From: Psychrobacter sp.
GTDB taxonomy: Bacteria; Pseudomonadota; Gammaproteobacteria; Pseudomonadales; Moraxellaceae
Reading direction: 5' to 3'
Length of the DNA: 5,619 nucleotides
NCBI GenBank assembly: GCA_012270355.1
Contig: JAAXIL010000239.1
Coordinates: 1 to 5,619, forward strand
The position numbers and the translations under genes are program-made. Below the pieces are notes generated by a model. The model did not search any database and had not been told where the DNA came from. It saw only the letters and a program-made list of their open reading frames with translations. Below are positions 1 through 5,225 of this stretch, one piece after another. Numbering within the stretch: position 1 is the first letter of the stretch; each line of letters opens with the position of its first letter.

Positions 1-136
1 AGTTGACGCTAGAGGGACTGTAAAGTAACACGGTTTTGATGGGTTCAAAATTGGCATCAGATACTTTTTTGGCAGGGTCAAATGCCTTGGTGCTATAGCG
101 AAAGTGCATGGCTTGGGTGGGGTTGTTTAGGGTCAT
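1..136 (-). CDS. NfsB-like FMN-dependent NAD(P)H nitroreductase (5' part only, runs off the left edge)
   Basis: Only the first 45 codons are in the window. They read as the N-terminus of an oxygen-insensitive NAD(P)H nitroreductase/dihydropteridine reductase-type flavoprotein. Residues 13-19 are RYSTKAF, matching the FMN-contacting RHSTKAF of E. coli NfsB (its Arg10, Ser12 and Lys14 correspond to Arg13, Ser15 and Lys17 here). Residues 39-45 are YSPSSVN, matching the NfsB 'QYSPSSTN' segment. Enzymes of this family are cytosolic FMN homodimers that reduce nitro compounds and quinones with two electrons from NAD(P)H. The ATG at 134-136 has an AAGGA Shine-Dalgarno (143-147) six bases upstream, so the start is well supported. 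The gene lies 148 bases downstream of a same-strand SDR gene, so co-transcription is possible but not shown. The catalytic C-terminal half cannot be seen, so the exact subfamily remains open. Confidence 0.85.
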   Translation of the reverse strand, partial: MTLNNPTQAMHFRYSTKAFDPAKKVSDANFEPIKTVLLYSPSSVN

Positions 137-202
137 GTGTTGTCCTTGTTTGGGTCTTCGTTTGGGTATTTAATTGGGTGCTTGTTTGTATAATTGATTG
201 GG

Positions 203-215
203 GTCTGCTTAAGAC
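203..215. repeat. Small imperfect palindrome upstream of the nitroreductase gene
   Basis: Arms GTCT (203-206) and AGAC (212-215) flank a five-base centre, about 70 bases upstream of the nitroreductase start. The element also fits the loose T-N11-A pattern of LysR-type regulator sites (T204 to A216 region). It is short enough to be chance. The rest of the 137-284 gap holds a TATAC-like -10 candidate near 187-192 with no good -35 element, and no convincing terminator for the SDR gene. Confidence 0.15.
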
Positions 216-284
216 AGGTGGGCAACTAAGCCGTCATTGAAAAGCACGAATGTCCAGCCCTTATCGCCTTTACTTACTCCCAAA

Positions 285-1178
285 TTAAACCAAACCCAGC
301 TTTGCCAACATGGTTTGCGTTTGGCGTAACAATTCAGCGGTTTTGCCTTGATGGGTCGCATCAGGGTGAGGATTGCCAAAGTCGCCCAGCATTTCATCGG
401 CGGTGCCTGAGCGTGATCCCAAGTCATTGTCGAAATATTTGCCTGTCTCGCCAGCAAACTTATCACTCGTTGCCAGTTGCGTCAGTACATTGGCTCCTTT
501 GTCTGCCGATGACCAGTGTTGTCCGTAGGCTTCGGCAACCATACCTGTGTTGAGTAACGAGCCAGGATTGACGGCAATCACGTTGATGTTGTTATTAGTG
601 TTGTTGTCTTTTAACTGTTTGGCTAAATCCATGCTCCACATGGTGAGGGCCAATTTGCTTTGGGCGTATGCCGATTGATCGTTCAATTTTTCGTCGCCGA
701 CAAGGGCAAACCGTGATACGGGGGCTTGAGCGGCAGAGCTAAGGTTAATAATCCGAGCCGAACCGCTTGCAACACTCGCCGTTTTGAGCAGGGGCAACAC
801 GCCTTCGGTCAGAACGATGGGAGCGAAGTAATTCACCACAAAGCGAATATCCAAGCCATCTTTGGTGATGGGATTGGCAGTTTTGAAAACGCCTGCATTA
901 TTGATGAGTACGTCGAGGGATTGAAGTTTGTCTTTTACTGCTTCTGCCAAATGTTTGACCGCAGACAAATCGCTTAAATCAGCGACAAAGCCATCGACAT
1001 GCTTATTGTTTGTGGTGGATTTGATTTCTTCAATGACGCTTGCAAGTTTATCTGCACTGCGTCCATGCACATAAACATGATGATCTGCTTTAGCAAGGGC
1101 AATGGCGGTGAGTTTGCCGATGCCGTCGGTGCTACCAGTAATAAGGATGGTTTTGGCGGTTGGATTGGTTTGGCTCAT
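285..1178 (-). CDS. SDR-family NAD(P)-dependent oxidoreductase
   Basis: This is a 297-residue classical short-chain dehydrogenase/reductase with every diagnostic element visible. The Rossmann glycine motif TGSTDGIG is at residues 14-21 and NNAG at 93-96. The catalytic Ser is in NLSS (145-148), and the YAQSK active site supplies Tyr171 and Lys175. The NPG motif after beta-6 is at 204-206. Gly-Arg at 39-40, at the end of beta-2, favours NADP(H) over NAD(H). The length and the extended region after the active site resemble the retinol-dehydrogenase/WWOX-like group of SDRs rather than the compact FabG type, but the substrate cannot be read from sequence. The ATG (1176-1178) has an AGGA sequence (1185-1188) six bases upstream. 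The nitroreductase gene follows on the same strand. The enzyme is expected to be cytosolic, since no signal peptide or membrane segment is present. Confidence 0.93.
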   Translation of the reverse strand: MSQTNPTAKTILITGSTDGIGKLTAIALAKADHHVYVHGRSADKLASVIEEIKSTTNNKHVDGFVADLSDLSAVKHLAEAVKDKLQSLDVLINNAGVFKTANPITKDGLDIRFVVNYFAPIVLTEGVLPLLKTASVASGSARIINLSSAAQAPVSRFALVGDEKLNDQSAYAQSKLALTMWSMDLAKQLKDNNTNNNINVIAVNPGSLLNTGMVAEAYGQHWSSADKGANVLTQLATSDKFAGETGKYFDNDLGSRSGTADEMLGDFGNPHPDATHQGKTAELLRQTQTMLAKLGLV

Positions 1179-1240
1179 GGGAAGTCCTGTTTGATTTTTG
1201 GGGTTACTTTCTGAGGGTGTTAGGTAGCATTTAAGGAACG

Positions 1241-1306
1241 CATCAACACATTATTGCGATTGATGTTGGCAGAAACGGCTTATGTTATTTTGCATCAATT
1301 TTCTGC
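1241..1306. repeat. Overlapping short inverted repeats between the radical SAM and SDR genes
   Basis: Three short pairings are visible in the 136-base gap (1179-1314). CATCAA (1241-1246) pairs with TTGATG (1260-1265). ATTGATG (1259-1265) pairs with CATCAAT (1293-1299). GCAGAAA (1269-1275) pairs with TTTCTGC (1300-1306). The middle pairing excludes both of the others. No T-tract follows any of them in the minus-strand transcript, so none is a normal intrinsic terminator for the radical SAM gene. The region may form the SDR leader. The arms are only 6-7 bp and AT-rich, so chance is likely. No convincing -35/-10 pair was found for the SDR gene. Confidence 0.2.
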
Positions 1307-1314
1307 ATACCCCA

Positions 1315-2583
1315 TTAAAACAACCCAAGCTGTCCGTTACGTTCATCCTTAAACTTAGTTTGCGTTTGTCCCAGCACAAACTGGCGGAAATTATCACGGG
1401 TCAGGTGGGATAAATGCTCATTTTTGCCGGTGGTTGCAATGAAGTATTTCGCCCGATTAACCGCCGCCACCATTTTTTTATTGTGCTCAAGGGTATTTTG
1501 ATTATACTTGCGGTCTTTGACAATTTTTTTTGCTGTCTTAGTGTCCATACCTTGAATACGCACAATCATTTCATACGGAGCGGTTTGCACATTGACGGGA
1601 AAATGTTCACGATGACGAATTGCCCATGCCAGCTTGGGATCGCAGTCCAAATCCAAAAACGGGCTATCTGCCTCAACAATCTCATGAGCCCCAAAGCCAT
1701 AAAACCGCATGAGCCAGTCGGCTTGATATAGGCGGTTTTCTCGCACCATCGGCACAGGCGTGCCTATCGAGGGCAGGCGAGAATCTGATAGCATGGGCAC
1801 ATAGCCCGAATAATACACCCGTTTGAGTTCATACTTTTTATAAAAATGATCGGACAGTTGAATGACCTGCAAATCGGTCTCGTTACTTGCTCCGACAATC
1901 ATTTGACTGGTCTGACCAGCAGGTACAAATTTGGGGGCTTTTTTGTGTTTTTTGCGAGAGTCTTTGATGGTGATGATTTCTTCTTTCACCGTTTGCATCG
2001 GGGCTTGTAACTCGTCGTGCGTCTTTTCGGGAGCGAGTAGGGCAAGCCCTGATTTGGTCGGAATTTCGATATTAGCACTCAAACGATCAGCGTATAGCCC
2101 CGCCTCGTGAAGCAATTCTTTGGACGCACCGGGGATGGTTTTTAGGTGAATATAGCCATTAAATCGTTCCCGCTCCCGCAAGGTTTTTGCCACTTGCACC
2201 AGTCGTTCCATCGTATAATCAGCATTTTTAAAAATGCCTGAGCTTAAAAACAGTCCTTCAATGTAGTTGCGGCGATAAAACTGCATGGTGAGCTCGACCA
2301 CTTCCTCTACCGTGAACGCCGCTCGGGGCGTGTCATTGCTTTTGCGAGAGGTGCAATAGGCACAATCGTAGATGCAGTGATTGGTGAGCAGAATTTTAAG
2401 TAAACTTACGCAGCGACCGTCTTCGGTATAGCTATGGCAAATGCCCGTTTTTGAGGCATCGCCCAATGCACCGCCTTGATTTTTGCGGTTACCCCCCGAC
2501 GATGAGCACGACACGTCATATTTCGCCGCATCCGCCAAAATATTGAGCTTGCCTTGCAGTCGGTTAAAATTGATGCTTGCCAT
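1315..2583 (-). CDS. Putative DNA modification/repair radical SAM protein (TIGR03916-like)
   Basis: From the ATG at 2581-2583 the product is 422 residues, typical of the family. The opening (LNILADAAKYDVSCSSSGG, residues 14-32) and QTSQMIVGA (224-232) are signatures of the radical SAM family annotated as putative DNA modification/repair proteins, usually encoded beside a UDG-linked partner. The radical SAM cluster ligands are Cys70, Cys74 and Cys77 (CIYDCAYC), which would bind a [4Fe-4S] cluster that cleaves S-adenosylmethionine. Three more cysteines precede it (26, 49 and 58). A helix-hairpin-helix-like segment lies at about 335-360 (IQGMDTKTAKKIV), consistent with DNA contact. The last five residues are QLGLF, resembling a sliding-clamp-binding peptide. 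The frame is open back to a TTG at 2646, but family similarity begins near the ATG. An AT-rich -10-like TATAAA (2623-2628) also lies between the two starts. The ATG lacks a clear Shine-Dalgarno. The substrate is unknown, and no partner gene adjoins it here. Confidence 0.9.
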   Translation of the reverse strand: MASINFNRLQGKLNILADAAKYDVSCSSSGGNRKNQGGALGDASKTGICHSYTEDGRCVSLLKILLTNHCIYDCAYCTSRKSNDTPRAAFTVEEVVELTMQFYRRNYIEGLFLSSGIFKNADYTMERLVQVAKTLRERERFNGYIHLKTIPGASKELLHEAGLYADRLSANIEIPTKSGLALLAPEKTHDELQAPMQTVKEEIITIKDSRKKHKKAPKFVPAGQTSQMIVGASNETDLQVIQLSDHFYKKYELKRVYYSGYVPMLSDSRLPSIGTPVPMVRENRLYQADWLMRFYGFGAHEIVEADSPFLDLDCDPKLAWAIRHREHFPVNVQTAPYEMIVRIQGMDTKTAKKIVKDRKYNQNTLEHNKKMVAAVNRAKYFIATTGKNEHLSHLTRDNFRQFVLGQTQTKFKDERNGQLGLF

Positions 2584-2671
2584 ACGGATAGCCCGATAAT
2601 GAAAGGATATAAATTTCAGTACTTTATATATGGGTAAAACAAACAAGTATTTAAAGTGGTTTGAGGTTTTT

Positions 2672-2692
2672 ATGCGACAACTGCTGTCGCAT
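2672..2692. repeat. Perfect palindrome (8-bp stem, 5-base loop) just downstream of rodA
   Basis: ATGCGACA (2672-2679) and TGTCGCAT (2685-2692) are exact inverted copies around ACTGC, starting 11 bases past the rodA stop. In the rodA transcript the hairpin is followed by AAAAACC, not a U-tract, so it is not a canonical intrinsic terminator in that direction. On the plus strand it is followed by TATTTATT, which could end antisense transcription entering rodA. It may instead be a stabilising 3' mRNA structure or a protein-binding site. The rest of the 2584-2703 gap is AT-rich and includes a -10-like TATAAA (minus strand, 2623-2628) that could serve the radical SAM gene, without a recognisable -35. 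Confidence 0.6.
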
Positions 2693-2703
2693 TATTTATT
2701 AGA

Positions 2704-3837
2704 TTATTTGTGTGTGTGAATCGACATGAGCAACCCCATCCCTGCCATTAACGTGATGACCGCCGTACCGCCATAGCTGATAAACGGCAGCGGCACACCC
2801 ACAACGGGCAAAATGCCTCCAACCATGCCAACATTCACGAAGATATAAACAAAAAACGATAAGGCAATCGCCCCCGCGAGCAACCTGCCATAAGTGTACG
2901 GGTTAGCAAATGCAATGTACAACGCCCGAGCCAGCAAACAAGCATACAAAAACATGAGTACAGACACGCCTGCCAAACCAAACTCCTCTGAGAAGGCGGC
3001 AATAATAAAGTCAGTGTGTCCTTCGGGCAAAAAGTGCAGGTGCGACTGGGTGCCTTCCAAGTAGCCTTTGCCCGTCAATCCACCTGAGCCGATGGCAGTT
3101 TTAGAATGCGTAATATTCCAACCTGCCCCGAGCATATCCGCTTCAGGGTTTATCAGCGTCATGACCCGCTGTTTTTGATACGGCTCCATCACAAAGTTCC
3201 ATGCCACCCACACCGCAGGAATCGCCATGGCAATCGCTGAACCAATCATCCACCACGGCAAACCTGCCAAAAACACCACAAAAATGCCACTGGCGGCGAT
3301 GAGTAGCGATGTGCCGAGATCAGGCTCTTTTAAAATTAGCACCACGGGCACGGCAATGAGTGCCAGCACACTGCCTACCGTCACCAAGTTTGGCGGTAAG
3401 TCCCTTTTGGACATAAACCATGCACACATCATCGGCATGCCCAATCGCATAAACTCCGAAGGTTGCACACTGCCAAAGCCAGGGATGCGGATCCACCGCT
3501 GTGCTCCCATTCGCACCTCGCCAATCACCAGCACCAGTACCAACAAGACGATGCCCCCGACATAAAAAATGGGTGAAAAATCCCGATACAGCGAGGGCGG
3601 TACTTGAGCCATTACAATCATCACCACAAAGGCGATGACATAGCTCACCATCTGCCGATTCACCATCGCCATGTCTTGAGCAGAGGCACTATAAAGTATC
3701 GACAAGCCCACAAAACAGATGGTGAGTAAAATGAGCATCAGCCACGGGTCAACATGGATGCGATCCCAAATGCTGGCGGTGTCATCCCGCCCAAAATGGT
3801 GGCTACTGCGAGAAAAGCGGGTCTGGTGGCTTTGCAT
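2704..3837 (-). CDS. rodA: RodA, SEDS-family peptidoglycan glycosyltransferase of the elongasome
   Basis: RodA polymerises lipid II into glycan strands at the inner membrane during cell elongation, working with the transpeptidase PBP2. From the ATG at 3835-3837 the product is 377 residues (E. coli RodA is 370). It has about ten hydrophobic segments, the first near residues 31-52. Family signatures are all present: GAQRWI (111-116), QPSE (125-128), EPDLGTS (171-177), the GKGYLEGTQSHLHFLPE...HTDF stretch (about 257-277), and GVPLPFISYGG (347-357). Asp276 in HTDF corresponds to the essential catalytic Asp (E. coli Asp262). The N-terminus has about 30 mostly polar, Ser/His/Arg-rich residues before the first membrane segment, somewhat longer than in E. 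coli. A TTG at 3853-3855 would add six residues. Neither start has a good Shine-Dalgarno, and the ATG was chosen as the stronger codon. mrdA (PBP2) is not immediately upstream; instead a divergent peptidase gene is. Confidence 0.97.
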   Translation of the reverse strand: MQSHQTRFSRSSHHFGRDDTASIWDRIHVDPWLMLILLTICFVGLSILYSASAQDMAMVNRQMVSYVIAFVVMIVMAQVPPSLYRDFSPIFYVGGIVLLVLVLVIGEVRMGAQRWIRIPGFGSVQPSEFMRLGMPMMCAWFMSKRDLPPNLVTVGSVLALIAVPVVLILKEPDLGTSLLIAASGIFVVFLAGLPWWMIGSAIAMAIPAVWVAWNFVMEPYQKQRVMTLINPEADMLGAGWNITHSKTAIGSGGLTGKGYLEGTQSHLHFLPEGHTDFIIAAFSEEFGLAGVSVLMFLYACLLARALYIAFANPYTYGRLLAGAIALSFFVYIFVNVGMVGGILPVVGVPLPFISYGGTAVITLMAGMGLLMSIHTHK

Positions 3838-3980
3838 GATGGATGATAGACGCAATGAATAAGTGATAAACGATGGATGGTCGAACTAAAAATACTAAAT
3901 CACATAGTGTAGCGTGATGGCACAGGATTTAATAGGGATTCGGTGGAATATGGCAGATAGAATGGTATGGATGAAATTTA

Positions 3981-4018
3981 TTGAAGCGAGATGAGACTGT
4001 TGAAGCGAGTTGAGTCTG
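3981..4018. repeat. Two tandem copies of a 19-bp unit in the divergent promoter region
   Basis: TTGAAGCGAGATGAGACTG (3981-3999) is followed directly by TTGAAGCGAGTTGAGTCTG (4000-4018), giving 17 of 19 identical bases. The pair is bracketed by a further direct repeat, GGATGAAATT, at 3969-3978 and 4018-4027. The two differences are both A-to-T. The second makes AGACT (3994-3998) and AGTCT (4013-4017) an inverted pair. Units spaced by 19 bases put similar sites about two helical turns apart, which suits a dimeric or cooperative regulator, but a simple local duplication explains it equally well. Confidence 0.7.
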
Positions 4019-4039
4019 GATGAAATTGAGAATTATTAG
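4010..4039 (+). promoter_or_regulatory. Candidate sigma-70 promoter for the M15 peptidase gene
   Basis: TTGAGT (4010-4015, four of six matches to TTGACA) and TATTAG (4034-4039, four of six to TATAAT) are separated by 18 bases. Transcription would begin near 4046, leaving a leader of about 27 bases before the first ATG at 4073. The -35 lies inside the second 19-bp repeat unit, so a protein bound there could affect this promoter. The match is modest. Confidence 0.3.
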
Positions 4040-4062
4040 CTTACTGAAACAACTCGTTAAGA

Positions 4063-4066
4063 AAGG
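4063..4066 (+). promoter_or_regulatory. Ribosome binding site supporting the upstream start of the M15 peptidase
   Basis: AAGG sits six bases before the ATG at 4073-4075. A competing GGAA (4108-4111) sits six bases before the in-frame ATG at 4118-4120. The in-frame ATGs at 4172 and 4178, which would give the most typical signal peptide, have no Shine-Dalgarno. Confidence 0.4.
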
Positions 4067-4072
4067 CATGCT

Positions 4073-5191
4073 ATGCTAGAACGCAGACACCAAAATCTGC
4101 TCCACACGGAAATAACCATGCCCGCCTTTACTCTTTTCGTTGCTCGCTCAACTTCAAATCAATCACAGTCAATGCCCATGCATCAATCAGCATCAAAATT
4201 GTCGCTTAGTTTATCAGCATCAGTATTGCTATTAACGTCGCTAATGAGCTTGACTGTTCATGCAGAAGATACTATTAGCATCGACACCAGCACCGCACCC
4301 TCTGCCAAAGTACAAGAAACCAAACGTATGGTGATTGTTCGTCCTTCACCCAATAACACTCAAAATATCCCACAATTTCCAAGCCAAAACCAAAGCCAAA
4401 CTCCTTACGGTTCAGGCGTTCCGTATGGCTCCTCAAATAGTTCGCAGACGAACAGCTATGCCACCATCAATAATCCGCAGTCGATTCAGTATGGCGGTGC
4501 CGATAGCATGGGAAGACTTATTGACAGCCGAGAGGGCATGTATTCCGCTCCTGCCCTTGCGATTGAAGAAAATACCCGCATTCGTACCGCAGGCTCTGCC
4601 AGTGTCTTGACTCGTCCTGTGTTTCCGACAGGGTTTTATAATCCAATGGATTTTAACCAGTGGCTAAACGCTTATCCCTACCGCAAGCAACAAGTTGCCG
4701 ATTATCAACAATTTTTAGCCAGTCGGGTCGGGTCGGCGGGCGTGCCACCGATGAACCAATTGCTCACCACCGCCCGCAGTTGGCAAAAATGTGGGCATGA
4801 GCCGTATGAAGTGCCACCCCGCTATTTGTGGGACAACATGGTGCCAACCTTGCAACTTTATAACACACTCAAGGCTCAAGGCATCGTGCCACAATCGGCG
4901 GAAATTCGTTCGGTTTATCGTAACCCAAGTTTAAACGTTTGTGCAGGCGGGGCAGGGGAGAGCAAACACCTCACCAATGGAGCGGTGGATATCTGGGTGC
5001 CAGACCAATACGGCTATGATTTTTATACCAATCCATTACAAGATGGTTTGTGTCAATTTTGGCAGTATCAAGGCGAGGCGTATAATTTTGGGTTGGGAGT
5101 ATATGGCACTGGCTCGATTCACCTAGACACGCAAGGCTACCGTAAATGGGGCGGACATAAAACCCCTGCAGGGTCGCCGTGTCGATGGTAA
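4073..5191 (+). CDS. Exported M15-family (MepK/DUF882-like) peptidoglycan metallopeptidase
   Basis: M15 enzymes are zinc peptidases that cut peptidoglycan cross-links or D-Ala ends in the periplasm. From 4073 the product is 372 residues. The C-terminal domain (about 190-372) has SVYRNP (280-285), the ligand motif SKHLTNGAVDI with His299 and Asp306 (HX6D), and IHLDT with His350 and Asp352, matching the family's final His-x-Asp. A hydrophobic stretch (about 43-62) ending VHA before Glu65 looks like a signal peptidase I site with no lipobox, so the mature protein is probably soluble in the periplasm. Residues about 90-145 form a low-complexity Asn/Gln/Ser/Pro/Tyr linker with repeated PYGS. Cys240, 290, 327 and 370 could form two disulfides. 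The true start is uncertain: 4073 and 4118 have Shine-Dalgarnos, but 4172 or 4178 give a normal-length signal peptide. The gene diverges from rodA and precedes a lipoprotein gene by 34 bases. Endopeptidase versus carboxypeptidase activity cannot be decided. Confidence 0.85.
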   Translation: MLERRHQNLLHTEITMPAFTLFVARSTSNQSQSMPMHQSASKLSLSLSASVLLLTSLMSLTVHAEDTISIDTSTAPSAKVQETKRMVIVRPSPNNTQNIPQFPSQNQSQTPYGSGVPYGSSNSSQTNSYATINNPQSIQYGGADSMGRLIDSREGMYSAPALAIEENTRIRTAGSASVLTRPVFPTGFYNPMDFNQWLNAYPYRKQQVADYQQFLASRVGSAGVPPMNQLLTTARSWQKCGHEPYEVPPRYLWDNMVPTLQLYNTLKAQGIVPQSAEIRSVYRNPSLNVCAGGAGESKHLTNGAVDIWVPDQYGYDFYTNPLQDGLCQFWQYQGEAYNFGLGVYGTGSIHLDTQGYRKWGGHKTPAGSPCRW

Positions 5192-5211
5192 AATGCGCGG
5201 CAAATCATTGC

Positions 5212-5215
5212 GGAG
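5212..5215 (+). promoter_or_regulatory. Ribosome binding site that decides the lipoprotein start
   Basis: GGAG lies ten bases before the ATG at 5226-5228 and is the only Shine-Dalgarno-like sequence in the 5192-5225 gap. It favours that ATG over the in-frame ATG at 5193-5195, which has no purine-rich site. The spacing is at the long end of the usual range. Confidence 0.45.
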
Positions 5216-5225
5216 AACTCGAAAA

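Larger units (their letters stand above)
3838..4072. promoter_or_regulatory. Divergent intergenic region between rodA and the M15 peptidase gene
   Basis: This 235-base stretch must carry the promoters for both diverging genes. For rodA (minus strand) the best -10-like hexamers are TACACT (about 3909-3914) and TAGTAT (about 3893-3898), neither with a good -35. The 8-mer GATGGATG occurs twice near the rodA end (3838-3845 and 3872-3879). The half nearer the peptidase gene holds a 19-bp tandem repeat. No open reading frame of interest and no RNA gene was seen. Confidence 0.5.

Noticed and set aside
302..1214. Plus-strand reading frames antisense to the SDR gene
   Set aside because: They lie entirely opposite a well-supported SDR coding sequence, show no recognisable domains and have no independent support.
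2584..2646. N-terminal extension of the radical SAM protein to a TTG at 2646
   Set aside because: It would add 21 hydrophobic, family-atypical residues, has no Shine-Dalgarno, and overlaps a -10-like AT-rich stretch. Family similarity starts near the ATG at 2583.
2672..2692. Intrinsic terminator for rodA
   Set aside because: The hairpin is good, but the rodA-strand sequence after it is A-rich with no U-tract, so it is listed as a palindrome instead.
3227..3565. Plus-strand reading frame opposite rodA
   Set aside because: It is a complement of conserved RodA membrane segments; its Thr/Pro/Met-rich translation is what the opposite strand of such codons gives.
3838..3855. TTG start for RodA at 3855
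   Set aside because: It adds only six residues and has no Shine-Dalgarno. The ATG at 3837 already gives a full-length protein. It cannot be fully excluded.
4068..4079. Three-codon upstream reading frame (ATG CTA TGC TAG) overlapping the peptidase start
   Set aside because: The AAGG sequence is only one base from this ATG, too close to serve it, and nothing else suggests a leader peptide.
4335..4610. Second reading frame inside the M15 peptidase gene
   Set aside because: It overlaps the low-complexity linker in another frame, with no Shine-Dalgarno and no recognisable domain.
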